DNA from: Tubiluchus corallicola
Taxonomy: Eukaryota > Priapulida > Priapulimorpha > Priapulimorphida > Tubiluchidae
Length of the DNA stretch: 26,795 bases
Direction: 5' to 3'
NCBI GenBank assembly: GCA_030141605.1
Contig: JAQGDQ010000657.1
Coordinates: forward strand, 90,711 to 117,505
Each line of letters opens with the position of its first letter. The first letter of the stretch is position 1. Positions 1 through 10,820 of the stretch are shown here, piece after piece. The translations under genes were made by a program, and so were the position numbers. The notes beneath the pieces were generated by a model, which worked only from the letters and a program-made list of their open reading frames with translations, was not told the origin of the DNA and did not search any database.

Positions 1-456
1 TTCGGTCTGTCGATGACGTCACACATTCGTATCAACTGACGAATCCGTAATTTTCGTAAAAGAAACGCCTAATAATATAGAAACACCCTTTCGGGCTTTG
101 CTTTGGCTAATGGTTATGAATGCATGAATCAGTTTTTAATGCAACTGACACACCTGGTGATTATTTGAAGTAATCTGCTTACCAAGAAATAAAAGTCCGT
201 TTTATTCAATTTAATTTATTTATCATTTATTTTACTTTTTATTTCCACTCATAAACATAATGTTAAGCCATAAAAATTACTAAAAACCTATTTATAAAAA
301 CACGAACTTACAATATTCAGAAAAAAGTAGGAAGAGAATTTACTTGAAATATTTACAAAAATGACATACATTAAAACATGGAGCGTTTTGGAGCATATAA
401 AACATCAGTATTGTAAGTTACATGTTTTAATAAACCATTACAAGAGTTTAAAACAT
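1..456. other. No gene seen
   Basis: AT-rich sequence with no open frame or RNA gene that I can support. Confidence 0.6.
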
Positions 457-1197
457 GACATCTAAGATTATAGTTATGTACATTTACATTTACGCAAAAC
501 GACTTTTAAACACGACATCTAAGATTATAGTTATGTACATTTACATTTACGCAAAACGACTTTTAAACACGACATCTAAGATTATGATTATCTACATTTA
601 CATTTACGCAAAACGACTTTTAAACACGACATCTAAGATTATAATATTGTACATTCACATTTACGCAAAACGACTTTTAAACACGACATCTAAGATTATA
701 GTTATGTACATTTACATTTGCACAAAACGACTTTTAAACACGACATCTAGGATCATAATTTTGTACATTTACATTTACACAAAACGACTTTTAAACACGA
801 CATCTAGGATTATAATTTTGTACATTTACATTTACGCAAAACGACTTTAAAACATGACATCTAAGATCATAATTTTGTACATTTACATTTACACAAAACG
901 ACTTTTAAACACGACATCTATGATTATAATTTTGTACATTTACATTTACGCAAAACGACTTTAAAACATGACATCTAAGATTATAATTTTGTACATTTAC
1001 ATTTACGCAAAACTACTTTAAAACACGACATCTATGATTATAATTTTGTACATTTACATTTACGCAAAAGGACTTTAAAATATGACATCTAAGATTATAA
1101 TTTTGTACATTTACATTTGCGCAAAATGACTTTCAAACATGACATCTAAGATTATAATTTTGTACATTTACATTTACGCAAAACAACTTTAAAATGA
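457..1197. repeat. 57-bp tandem array, 13 copies
   Basis: Units start at 457, 514, 571 and then every 57 bp to 1141, with no length change. The core is GACATCTAAGATTATA, then TGTACATTTACATTTACGCA and AAACGACTTT. Because 57 is 3 x 19, one frame stays open for seven units and gives a 19-residue periodic peptide. This is a repeat effect, not a gene. Confidence 0.97.
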
Positions 1198-1437
1198 TTG
1201 ATGTCATTTTCTATACAGATTGTAGAAGCTCGAGTGCCATATCTACATTTGAAGAATTTTACAGTAGCTGTGTCGTAATTAGACATTAACTTATTGAAGT
1301 TGCGATTTTTCAATTATTTCTCATGCTGCGTTTTAAAGTGTTTATCCCTGCGAAGCGTATAGATTCTTATTGTTGAAAAATTGTTGGAAAGCCTGAGTTG
1401 TGCATTTTAGATATTTGAATCGCTGTGCAAAGGGAGA

Positions 1438-1692
1438 GAGCGCTAGACGGTATAGTCTTGTGGAAATGCGTCTGACAGGTCATGAGTTCGATACTGCAAC
1501 CGGGTAATAATTCGATACTGCGGCCATACTAAAAGATTATGAAAATGACACTTGTTGCCCTGCCTGGCGCGTGCTATTTAGGATAAAAGTGGGGTAATCA
1601 TAGCCTCTGTCATGTAGATGTACAATTTTACAGTCGGCAAAAAACTCTTTGGACTTATATTAATTGTTGATATTAAAGCCGACTTTAAATAA
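1438..1692 (+). mobile_element. tRNA-derived SINE
   Basis: An A-box-like GGTATAGTCTTGTGG at about 1449-1463 and a B-box-like GAGTTCGATACTG at 1484-1496 have tRNA-like spacing. A body with TTGCCCTGCCTGGCGC follows, and the element ends TTTAAATAAAG, running directly into (ATT)n and (ATC)n. A Pol III promoter followed by a body and a microsatellite tail is typical of SINEs. Confidence 0.65.
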
Positions 1693-1800
<108 letters not shown>

Positions 1801-2636
1801 TCGTTCGTCGTATTATAGAATAAATCTAAAATAAAATATTAGATTTCATAATAGTTAATATATTCACAATTTACTAATAGAAAATTCTAAATAAAAAAAT
1901 TAAAAACCTGGTCTGAGATACATAGACAAACGTAATGCAGCTACAGAATGTTTTGAAGAAGAACATTTAAATGGTAATAATTGAAGTTGGTAGCCTCCGT
2001 ACGTTTTTGTAATTTAAACCTTTCTAAGCGCATTACTTCTTTTAGCTTTCCTGATATTTTGTCAAAATTTTATAAGAACCTATAGGAAGCAATAAACAAT
2101 TAACGACACAAAAAGGTTTTCTAATTTTTGAACGAAAAGTTTGATAATCACGATGTTTGGCGACTATAAAAGTAAGGAAAATATAAAAACTGTCACTTGC
2201 AACGACTGATTAAAGAGTTTTTTAGCAGAAAATGGCGAACTTCTACTTGTACAGAAGCACGTCTTGCCGTAAAAGTTTTCTAACTCTACTTGGATAAACT
2301 GTTTGGGTTGCATAAAATCTTTGAAATCATAGATTTATAATTCAATGCTCAGTGGGTGGTACGTCAGAGCTTAAGCTTTTGAATACCCCACTTAAGAACA
2401 AGAATTTCCACGCCGCTTACAACCAAGAATGAAAAGACGAAATCACAATACTGGGCCGCCTACCGTGAATGAATTAAACTTCAGAATTTTCACAGATTAA
2501 AATCCAGATAAAATCCTGCCGATGCTTGTTAAATCAGCTAATTCGACCATTACGCGTGGAAAATATAACTAAACTTCTTCGTTGTTGTCCGTTCGTTTTT
2601 CTTGTGTTAGTCCAGATAAAATTCCATTTTCTTATT
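1801..2636. other. No gene seen
   Basis: AT-rich, with no recognised coding or repeat family. Confidence 0.6.
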
Positions 2637-3365
2637 TTAAAAGAAGACAGGATGATTTTTCATGTACTACTCCATTTTCAAATCCGATAAAAGTATACAT
2701 TTTAACACAATTTATACTGCAAAGGCATTTCTGAGAATTAAATTATAGATTAAAATCTTAATTAATGGCGGGCGAGCGCAACTATTGATGGCCTCACAAA
2801 CTAACATAATTTTCAACAACAAAAATATTCCACGAGCGTGTTGCACGTATTTGCGAAATTGAAAATTGAAGTACCGACGCTACTGTAAGATATTCAGTGT
2901 GTTGTACCAAAACTAAGCAAGTTTTGAGATAAAAATTCAAATTTCAAATTTTAAGATAAAAATTCATATTTCAAATTTTAAGATAAAAATTCATATTTCA
3001 AATTTTAAGATAAAAATTCATATTTCAAATTATAAGATAAAAATTCAAATTTCAAATTTACCACTGTGCTCACACACGTGAGCTGTCGAACGAGTGTAGT
3101 TCGTCACAAACTAACACATCTTAACTGAGAGGTACAGCACCTGTTTTTGTGTAATGCGTTTCCGAAATGCAGGCGCTGGTGTCCGTCTAACTAGTGAATG
3201 ACGAAATGCATGTAACAGTGAAGAATTAGTGGCGCGACCGTGAAATTGTGTTTGTGTGGTAATAATTCTTTCACGTAAGTCATTTTTGAAAAAAAATAGG
3301 AAACTTTTCTTTCAATACGTTAAAGAGTAAATTATTATACACTTTAAGATTGGGTTTTACTTTAA
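2637..3365 (+). mobile_element. TTAA-flanked dispersed repeat, copy 1 (729 bp)
   Basis: Shares most of its length with 6311-6790 and 20057-20680: the start AAGAAGACAGGATGATTTTT, the middle GCGGGCGAGC, CCACTGTGCTCACAC and ACAGCACCTGTTTT, and the end TTTAAGATTGGGTTTTACTT. TTAA lies at both ends and the termini are imperfectly inverted. There is no coding capacity, so it looks like a non-autonomous DNA transposon. It carries an internal 27-bp expansion at 2926-3060. Confidence 0.7.
2926..3060 (+). repeat. 27-bp tandem repeat inside dispersed-repeat copy 1
   Basis: Five units of AAGATAAAAATTCATATTTC plus AAATTTT. Copies 2 and 3 have a single equivalent segment, so this is a private expansion. 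Confidence 0.9.
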
Positions 3366-3659
3366 GTTTTGTACTGCAGTAGGCCATAGAGGATCTGAGT
3401 AATTTTTATAACAAGTTGAAAATAAAAAATATCTTAGATGACATGTAAGCCGTTATATCAAATACTAACTGCAGCCAGGTTAATTAATGCAGTTACAATA
3501 AAATATGTTTAAATTAAACGCAATTTAAAAATAATAAATCATAACTATTTTGACATTTCTTAACGCAAACTAGGACTGTGAATCTTTATTAAACGTAATG
3601 AGTATTTTACCTAACTACTTAGATAAAATATTGCAAAAAAGAAACAAAGGCAAGTTTAT

Positions 3660-3695
3660 GAATGAATGGTTGAATGAATGAATGAATGAATGACG
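3660..3695. repeat. (GAAT)n microsatellite
   Basis: A short imperfect GAAT run. Confidence 0.85.
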
Positions 3696-3894
3696 GAAGA
3701 CAGTAAGAAAAGAAGAAACGAAAAAGGAAAAAACTAAGGAGTGGACCGGGAAATCAAATAAATTTAAAAAATTAATTAAATTAAGAAACAAAGTTTTATC
3801 CAATTGCATGAAGATACAAATTATTCCACAATTAATTTAGCTTTCATACCAAAGTTAAGTTATAAGACAAGAAAATGTGAAACAGCTGTATATT

Positions 3895-3950
3895 ACAAAC
3901 CAGGGAATTTCTATTTACAAGGCGGACCCTGTAACCACTAATCCACCGAA
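3895..3950 (-). mobile_element. tRNA-like SINE remnant, minus strand
   Basis: The minus strand reads GATTAGTGGTTACAGGGTCC then GCCTTGTAAA and CCTGGTTTG. This resembles the A box, a Thr(TGT)-type anticodon arm and a decayed B box. The T-arm is degenerate, so a functional tRNA gene is unlikely. Confidence 0.35.
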
Positions 3951-5651
3951 TTCCATAATGATCAAGGCATTCCAAAGTTTGTCCCTTACTGCTTACCCAC
4001 CTAATTCAACATTTCCAATTTTAGATCACTCATAATTTAGTAATTACGACTAATCAGATTAATTTTTTGTATTTTGATAATTTTGACTAATATTTTAAGC
4101 AGTTGCATCTTTACAAACTAAAACTAATCTTATCATGGTATAACGGCCTATCTTTATATATTAACGAAGAACCCTGGGCTCCGTCGTAACGGGCTGCAGG
4201 CCCTAATTGCTCATAATTGTAGTGTTTTAAAAACAACAATTTCTTATTAACAATAAAAGCAGTATAGCACTAAATGGCTATTGGTTATTGATAGTGAATC
4301 TAAAACTGATTGTACAAAACTGAATCTACACTTTTTAAGTTTTTGCATAACATGTTTCTGTCAAAAAGTCTATGCCAAACGAAAAATAATCTATAACAAG
4401 CCTTTTCACAGTTCTGTTGTGCGCACGCGCAGTTGCTGCAGCTCACGGGTTAAGTGCAGCACAGTGACGTGTTATAACTACAACTGTCACGTGACATGTG
4501 TGTAAAGCAAAGCCAATTACCACATCAGTTCAGTAACTTCATTAGTTTCACGTGGACTTTACTTAATTATGCATTAGTCTGTGCACAGAGTGATTTACTA
4601 GCAGGATCTTGCTTGGGAACAAGAAAAAAGAAAAATTGAACTAGATAAGGTTCTAGTTAGCTGTTAAAACTGTTACTATTACTACAGAGTGAGCTGCGAG
4701 GCGTTGTCAAGTGCATACAAATGCGTTGTCTGGTACAGTTAACCTTTGACCTTTTCACGATCATCATCAATCGCTGGAACTGTCAAAGGCTCATTTAAAT
4801 AACAACTACAAGAACTAGGCTGTCCTCACGCCATGTTTTTTAACGTTGCGACGTTAAACCACTCACTCCCGTTGTGTTAACCAGTCTCATTGTGAGCATG
4901 CAATTTCGATAAAGTTAATACTATTTTGTGATTAGTTAATGGATAATATAAGTTTATTGTTAATTATGCCAAGAATTCAAGTGTTAGACGAACTTAGCTC
5001 TACCTAGCCAGTTTTACTCGTTTTTATCAACATCTTATGGTGAAAATTCGTTGTGGAAAACAATATTTTGTCGCCATCTGTTGACGAGAATTGGTTTTAA
5101 TTTCATGCGCAATCATTGACACGTGAACTATTACTGATTAGCCTCGCTAGAGGACGCCAGGTTTGCGACTGCTTTCCTCGGAGAGTGGATATCTTTTCGC
5201 CGCACGCAGAACGCTTTGAAAATGAACACAACCCAGGACCGGATCTATCTATCACTAGACAAACCAGACTGTTGACTGGGACGCCAAATTTTGGGTGGCG
5301 CTACATTCTGGAAGTATTCGTTAATTTGTATTTTTAGTATGAGTAATAGTACTTTCCACTTCTGCTTTATCTTGTTTCCTACGATTGTATTACTTCTTAC
5401 ACAGACATTTACAGACGCGTTACCCTGCTTTTGCCAGCAATTGTAAGTAGTTGTAAAATGTAAAAAATCCAACAACTACATTTATTTAACTATGACAGAT
5501 AAAACTTATAAGATTCGAAGTGTTCAGGACGGAATGCAGGAAACGAAATGTAAAAAAGCTTTGATATCATACAGAATACAATGGGGTCATAAAATCAAGT
5601 TCAACCAGCACAAGCTGTAGATTACACTGAATATATCATAAATTCATTTTT

Positions 5652-5657
5652 TTTATT
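5652..5657 (-). terminator. Candidate Hey polyadenylation signal
   Basis: Downstream of the Hey stop codon on the minus strand, this is the first canonical AATAAA I find. It implies a 3' UTR of about 1.37 kb (roughly 5630-7003) containing the dispersed-repeat copy at 6311-6790. A non-canonical signal nearer the stop, such as ATTAAA near 6207, is also possible. No transcript evidence is available. Confidence 0.4.
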
Positions 5658-6045
5658 TACACTTTTGTGCCAGCACACTTCAGAAAAATTCAATACACAT
5701 CACTGACTTTGCATAAACAATTTTTACATAAAAAAGACACAAATATTAGTTTTTCATGTGGCAGTTCAATTCCTTAATACTATTTACATAAAAACTGCTT
5801 CACCAGATGGCTCCACAAGTCCACTTCATTATGAAAAATATAAAATGTATATGAAAATCGTGTATAATATATAATAAAAATAGATTGTAAGTTGTATAAT
5901 ATCACAAAATGCAATTTTACACAAGTAAATTCTTTAAAAAAATCAGTCCATTTACACTCTTTAAACTACATTAGCTACAGCCACTGAACTAGAAATCTAA
6001 TTTCGAAACCTATAAAACAATTACATTGTAAAAATACTATTTACA
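5654..6045 (-). promoter_or_regulatory. Three Pumilio-type UGUAAAUA elements in the probable Hey 3' UTR
   Basis: On the minus strand UGUAAAUA occurs at 5661-5654, 5788-5781 and 6045-6038. The first overlaps the AATAAA signal. UGUANAUA is the established PUF-protein recognition element. The stretch is AT-rich, so some chance matches are expected. Confidence 0.35.
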
Positions 6046-6310
6046 TTGACTATAGTGTAAAGCCTTCAGTTCTTATTCACTTTTCCAATTCTAATTTGGA
6101 ATGGAAACTAGAAATGAGCTCTTCTGCCTCATGTAAAGAGAATACCATGGTATAAATAGACCCAGGTTTTAGTACTGATGCAAACAGCTATAGACACAGC
6201 TGCTACTTTAATACAATAACATTGATTATCATTCAATATGAGCACGTTGTGCAGTCAAGCTGTTTCTTCAATATGCCATATCATCCAATTGATATTTTTA
6301 AACTGCTCCT

Positions 6311-6790
6311 TTAAAGGAAGACAGGATGATTTTTTAACATACCATTTTCATGTCCGATAAAAAGTATACATTTTCATACAATTAATACTGCAAAAGTGTT
6401 TCCGGTAATTAAATAACAGATTAAAATCTTAATTAAAGGCGGGCGAGCCCAACTATTGCTGACATTACAAACTAACGTAATTTTCGTAACTAACGATAAA
6501 AATTCAAAATTAAAATTTACCACTGTGCTCACACAAGAGCTGTCGAATATGTGTAGTTCATCAAAAACTAACACAACTGAACTGTTTGTTACAGCACCTG
6601 TTTTTTGTGCAATGCTTTCCGAAATGCATGTAAAAGCGAAGAACTAGTGGCGTGAACGAGAAATCGTGTTTGTGTGGTAATAATTCATTCTTGTAAGTCA
6701 TTTTTGAAAAAATAGTGTGATTCATTTCAATATTTTAAAGTGCAGATTGTTTTGATCTACAGTTTAAGATTGGGTCTGGTTTTCCTTTAA
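6311..6790 (+). mobile_element. TTAA-flanked dispersed repeat, copy 2 (480 bp)
   Basis: Begins TTAAAGGAAGACAGGATGAT and ends GGTTTTCCTTTAA, so the termini are inverted (TTAAAGGAA/TTCCTTTAA) with TTAA at both ends. Relative to copies 1 and 3 it lacks a block of roughly 150 bp in the middle. It lies in the probable Hey 3' UTR, sense to copies 1 and 3 but antisense to Hey. Confidence 0.7.
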
Positions 6791-7003
6791 CATACTAAAT
6801 TTGTCGTTTGGCATAGTAAGTTGTAGATCTGTCTAAGGAATGACATTGTACATGGTTATCATGCTTCATGCTTCCACAACAAACTATGATATTAATTATA
6901 ATGGTTTTAAATATGGCATCATAAATAAATCATAAATACTGACAAAATTTTTTGGTGTCTTTGATGTTTCAGAGCCTCACTGCATCACTGTACTGACTTG
7001 ATA

Positions 7004-7590
7004 TCAGCAAGCCAACTCTGTTCCCCATGGTCTGTAAGGTTTAAGCTGACTCCCTGGTGAAAGTGGCGCCTGAAAATACGATGATGTCATCGGATATTGT
7101 GACGATGATGATGGCTGAGGAGGATGTGACAGTGCTGCCGGAGGTCCTATGTTGCTGGTGCTTGCAGAAGCCGAACCAAACCGCATATGATGTGCCGGTA
7201 CTTGTGTGGACATTCTAGGAGGTTCATTGGAATACGGCAGTGCTGGCAGTGTGTTATGACTTGGTAGAGCACTGCTCAGTACTGTTAAGTCACCCTGTGG
7301 ATGCTGTTGTATATTTGGTGTTAGTGCATTATTGAACTGACTAGACGAGTAGTTTGTGGACAACGGATTCGACAGGGGTGTCCAACTCGTTTGCTTCACC
7401 GTCATCTCTCGTTGCGCGGAGAAGCATTGGAGGTGACTCATCAGCCGGAGTCGGAGAGGATCCTGAATGTCCATACCTTCCGAAGTGACCAGATATCGAG
7501 CCACCTCTGATGCGCATTCCCGGAATCCAATGCTGTGGTAGTCCATGGCAATCTTGTTGATGTCACCATACGGATGATAAACATCAACAC
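7004..7590 (-). CDS. Hey: Hey coding exon 4 (Orange domain, YRPW, stop)
   Basis: Acceptor TTTTTAG. Encodes 195 residues: the linker, the Orange domain ([13 protein letters not shown], then [19 protein letters not shown]), about 120 residues of low-complexity Ser/Pro/Gln sequence and the C-terminal [12 protein letters not shown]. Vertebrate family members end TE(I/V)GAF after YRPW, so the last residues here diverge. Confidence 0.95.
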
Positions 7591-10275
7591 CTAAAAACAT
7601 CGAAATGATAATGAGAAAAGAATTAGTTATTGGTAGAATAAAGTAAAACCAGGTTAATGATTAATTAGATTATGACTGTGAATGGCAGAATGTCCCTAAA
7701 CCATTGCAGCTTATTTCACAACAATTGTCATCCATTGCGAGTACTGAGTTGAAAAAGAAAAGTGATGCTGAAAAATTGTGGAACAGTTGAGACTTGAACC
7801 CGAGACCTGGGATGAAATCTCGTGCCTGCTCTGTCATGTTGAACTGGTAACTCAACTGGCAGAGCATGGGAGGTCTAATCCTAGGCCCGGGTTCAAGTCT
7901 CAACTGTTCCACAGTTTTTCAGCATCACTTTTCCTTTTCAACTCAGTACTCGCAATGGATGACAATTGTTGTGAAATAAACTGCAATGGTAATGAAATAT
8001 CCACAAAGGGTAATGAACATTCTTATATGATATTTTATACAGAGTTGTTTTTGAAAAAAAATATTATTTTGTTATAAGATATATATATATATATATATAT
8101 ATATCAGATACATTTAAAGTGCATTTACAAATATCTCAATCTTATAATGTACAGCCAGTACTAAAACTAGTAATTATTTAATGTAAAGTAATACAGGCGC
8201 CTAGGCCTACTTGATAATTGAATCATTGTGAGCACACTTAACACCTGGTGCCATCTCTACGTAGACAAATGTAACGTTTGTAACTAGTGTTTTATCTTGC
8301 CTGTACCTAGATGGCGCCACATGCTAATATAAGTTTCTGACAGGCTTTTACTTACAATTAGTTAACATTTAGGCCAGTATTTACATTTTTAAATGTATCT
8401 TTTTTCATTTTCATATGTAGTTAACTCTGTATAGATTTTTAAATTGGAACTGCTTTAATTATTTTTACTGTTTATTTATAACCTTTATCGTTTAGTGACC
8501 ATTAAACCTATTAAAAAGTAAAACACTGAGCACTTCTGCACGATTCTCTATTTTCAATAAACGTAATACAGAGAATGTAGTGAAAGTGAAACTAAATAAT
8601 AATCAAAAAAAGTTATTTATTAGAAGATCGTTTCAGACTAGTCGATGCTTCATGAATAATGATTAATAACTTTGAAATAATGCACCTTTACTGTGTAGTG
8701 TCCTCAAGTGGTCAACTGTCATTTGAAGTATCTCAGCCTTCTCTAACTTTGACGTTCCTTGTTTTTCAAATGCTTGAGGTACCAGACGTCTCAATTCAGA
8801 TAAGCAGTTGTTAATTCTGTCTCTCCGCCTCTTCTCTATTACCTACAAATAGGTACAATGTAGAGTACACAGCTTAACAAAATAGATAATAAACATGCAT
8901 ATAAGTAAACAAACTAACTGATAGACTTAAATAGACAAATTTGACAAATAATTTGGAATTGATCTGAATAAATTTTATTTGATAGCCAAACAGACTCAAA
9001 CAGGCATGCATGGAAGTAATCATTTAAGCAGCCAGCGAGTGAATGAGTGAGTGAGTGAGTGAGTCAGTCAGTCAGTTAATTAGTCAGCCAGTAAGTTAGT
9101 CAACAAGTTAGTCAGGCAGTTAGTTAGCCAGTCAGTCAGTCACTGAGCTAGTCAGCCAAAAGAACAAACATTAACTGAAATGTGCAAGCTGTGCGTGGGT
9201 GAAAATGTTGTCAGTCAGTCAGTTGGTCAGTGAGTGATTGAGTCAGTCAGTTAGTCAACAAGTTAGTCAGTCAGTCAGTCAGTCATTAAGCTAGTCAGTC
9301 AAAAGAACAAACATTAAGCTGAAATGTGCACGCTGTGACTGAGTGAAAATATTCAAATCACAGGTTTTGCTACCTTTGATGACTTTTTATTGCTTTTTAT
9401 ATAACCAACGTGTCAATTAAAGGTTGATACCTGCAAAATTATTTAACATGCGAAAAATGTTATATATTAAGAATATAATTTAGAATGCACGCACACATAC
9501 TGCTACTACTCTTTCATTAAAAGGTTCCAACAAGTTATTTTTGACCTGCAATAGGCACACTTACAAAGAGCAAAATTAAACTTGAAAAAATATTAATTAT
9601 GACACAGCAGCGCTTACCCCTCTCCTTCTCTTTCTTGTGTTGAACTGACAGCTGTCATCCGAACTTTGAGATGGAGACCTGAAAAAAGAAATGATACCAT
9701 TTTTATTAAAACTGTCTGCAAAATCATTCTTTGAAGTGTAAGCCTTAAACAGTTAATACGTTTCTTAAGCAAAAACTTTTAACAATTACAACATGTAACT
9801 TATTGCAGAACAATAGCCAGAATATAATTAATATACAGTGCAGTTAGCTTAACAGTACATTGCATATTAAAACCTAGTTTTTGATTTTAGCTGATTTTAG
9901 CTAAAATTTTAAGTAAACCTAATTAACAAAAAAAAACGAACAAATCTTTTATAATACAATAACAGAGAGTAATTACAGTATCTTATTTCTCTACCACTGC
10001 ATTCCAGGGTTCAGCAGTGCAGCGAAGCGTGGCGCAAATTTACAAAAATGTTGTTCTGACAGTTATTAGATGAACATACAGTAATTCAATACAAAGTAAC
10101 ATCGTAATAACAATAGGACTCGACGCCCCCCCTCTATTAATACTGTAAATTACTCAATTCGTGGCGATTATAGTACGAATCAGTTTGCTAAAGAAGAGAA
10201 CTAAATTCTGACTCACGCTTTAACTCCTTCGTGAAAAACATCCTCAATATCCGTCTGATCAAAACTTCTTTTCAT
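7004..10275 (-). CDS. Hey: Hey bHLH-Orange transcriptional repressor, four coding exons
   Basis: Exons 10275-10217, 9678-9618, 8842-8686 and 7590-7004 join in frame to 287 residues, all with GT/AG junctions. Visible in order: a short acidic/Ser-rich N-terminus (1-34), the basic region [18 protein letters not shown] from residue 35 and helix-loop-helix to about 92, an Orange domain at about 108-152 ([20 protein letters not shown]), a Ser/Pro/Gln-rich tail, and YRPW at 278-281 followed by GTELAC. Glycine at residue 40, where Hairy/E(spl) proteins have proline, together with YRPW instead of WRPW, marks the Hey subfamily. Family knowledge: Hey proteins are nuclear Notch effectors that bind E-box-like sites and repress transcription as dimers. 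The start is the first in-frame ATG and gives an N-terminus of normal family length. Introns are 538, 775 and about 1095 bp. No frame break is seen. Confidence 0.95.
7700..7990. mobile_element. Fold-back element made of two tRNA-like halves
   Basis: An inverted repeat of 291 bp. The outer arms (ACCATTGCAG to about 7795, and about 7905 to CTGCAATGGT) are nearly identical in reverse complement. The inner part holds tRNA-like sequence on both strands: on the plus strand TAACTCAACTGGCAGAGC (A box) and GGGTTCAAGTCTC (B box), on the minus strand GACAGAGCAGGCACGAG and GGGTTCAAGTCTC. It sits in Hey intron 3. The two open frames across it mirror each other and are not genes. Confidence 0.75.
8079..8104. 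repeat. (TA)n microsatellite
   Basis: A pure TA run in Hey intron 3. Confidence 0.95.
8686..8842 (-). CDS. Hey: Hey coding exon 3 (helix-loop-helix)
   Basis: Acceptor TTTGTAG, then [20 protein letters not shown] and the remaining HLH through [20 protein letters not shown]. Two in-frame donors lie six bases apart: AAAG|GTGCAT (exon end 8686, used here because SKG fits the family linker) and ACA|GTAAAG (exon end 8692), which is the stronger splice consensus. The second would drop two residues. Both are phase 1. Confidence 0.92.
9036..9350. repeat. AGTC/AGTG-rich duplicated block in Hey intron 2
   Basis: Degenerate AGTC, AGTG and AGTT tetranucleotide runs are interspersed with a block duplicated at about 143-bp offset (CTAGTCAG, AAAAGAACAAACATTAA, GAAATGTGCA). 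Confidence 0.85.
9618..9678 (-). CDS. Hey: Hey coding exon 2 (basic region)
   Basis: A 61-nt exon with acceptor TTCAG and donor GGG|GTAAGC. It encodes a Ser-rich linker and ends with RKRRRG. The intron falls between RKRRRG and VIEKRRR, which I recall as the vertebrate HEY1 junction. Confidence 0.92.
10217..10275 (-). CDS. Hey: Hey coding exon 1
   Basis: Encodes [19 protein letters not shown] plus two bases of the next codon. The donor is AAAGC|GTGAGT. Most Hey proteins also begin MKR, which supports the start. The exon lies just downstream of a GC-rich promoter-like stretch. Confidence 0.88.
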
Positions 10276-10329
10276 TTTTTCAGCTCAACATTCACTAAAA
10301 TCCGTGTATTTCATGCAAGTTTCTAATCA

Positions 10330-10560
10330 ACATTAACCATGTTTTTCCCACGCTGCTGGAATTAAAACGGCGAGTGTGTGTGAACGCCACACCTCCCCAA
10401 AAGGAGCGTGTCTGATTGACGTCACCGTCGTCCTGTCATCCGTCACGCCATTGGCCGGCCGCACGACATGCAGGTGGTTTAATCGTCTGCTGTAGTGGCG
10501 CCGCAGGGTCGCCAAGTTTGCCTTTGTTTGCCAGAGCGGTTCACTATTTGCCTAGGGAAC
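10330..10560 (-). promoter_or_regulatory. Hey proximal promoter / 5' leader, GC-rich
   Basis: This GC- and CpG-richer stretch directly precedes the Hey start codon in otherwise AT-rich DNA. On the minus strand it has CCAAT at 10454-10450 beside GGCCGGCC (10453-10460), and a palindromic CRE TGACGTCA at 10417-10424. It also has two matches to the Su(H)/CSL consensus YGTGDGAA: CGTGGGAA on the minus strand (10352-10345) and TGTGTGAA on the plus strand (10377-10384). No clear TATA box is seen, so the start site is unplaced. Confidence 0.6.
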
Positions 10561-10820
10561 ACTACCGTTAGCTACTACCGTGAGAACATGCGATATTAGC
10601 ATGTCCTAGCTGAGCGTCTATTGTTATCCACCCACCCTGTGGGTTGTTATGATCACGTGACCCAGCGTGATGTGCTCATTCATATGCAACAGTGTTTTGC
10701 GTTTGTTTTGGCGTAAAAAATTAATTAAGAAGAGTGGTTTGGCCGTCGCTAACTCAGGCCTAGCGGTTGTTCCATTCTGTTATCTAAATTATAACTTCCT
10801 GTTCTTGCTGTACCATCTTT

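Larger units (their letters stand above)
3366..5630. other. No gene seen
   Basis: Contains the small (GAAT)n run and the tRNA-like remnant described separately. Slightly GC-richer patches at 4400-4500 and 5110-5320 carry short open frames without recognisable domains. Confidence 0.55.

Noticed and set aside
455-850. 131-codon open frame
   Set aside because: It is the 57-bp tandem repeat translated as a 19-residue period, with no independent coding evidence.
3895-3950. Functional tRNA-Thr gene on the minus strand
   Set aside because: The B box and T-arm are degenerate and acceptor-stem pairing is not seen. It is better read as a SINE remnant.
5116-5337. 73-codon plus-strand open frame
   Set aside because: No recognisable domain, no splice support, and it is of chance length for a GC-richer patch.
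7670-8077. Two open frames giving nearly the same protein on opposite strands
   Set aside because: They are mirror readings of the fold-back element arms, not paralogous genes.
10345-10384. Classical Su(H) paired site (SPS)
   Set aside because: The two sites point away from each other and are 24 bp apart, so they do not meet the SPS geometry.
10333-10515. 60-codon minus-strand open frame upstream of Hey
   Set aside because: It lies in the GC-rich promoter/leader, has no recognisable domain and is explained by low stop density.
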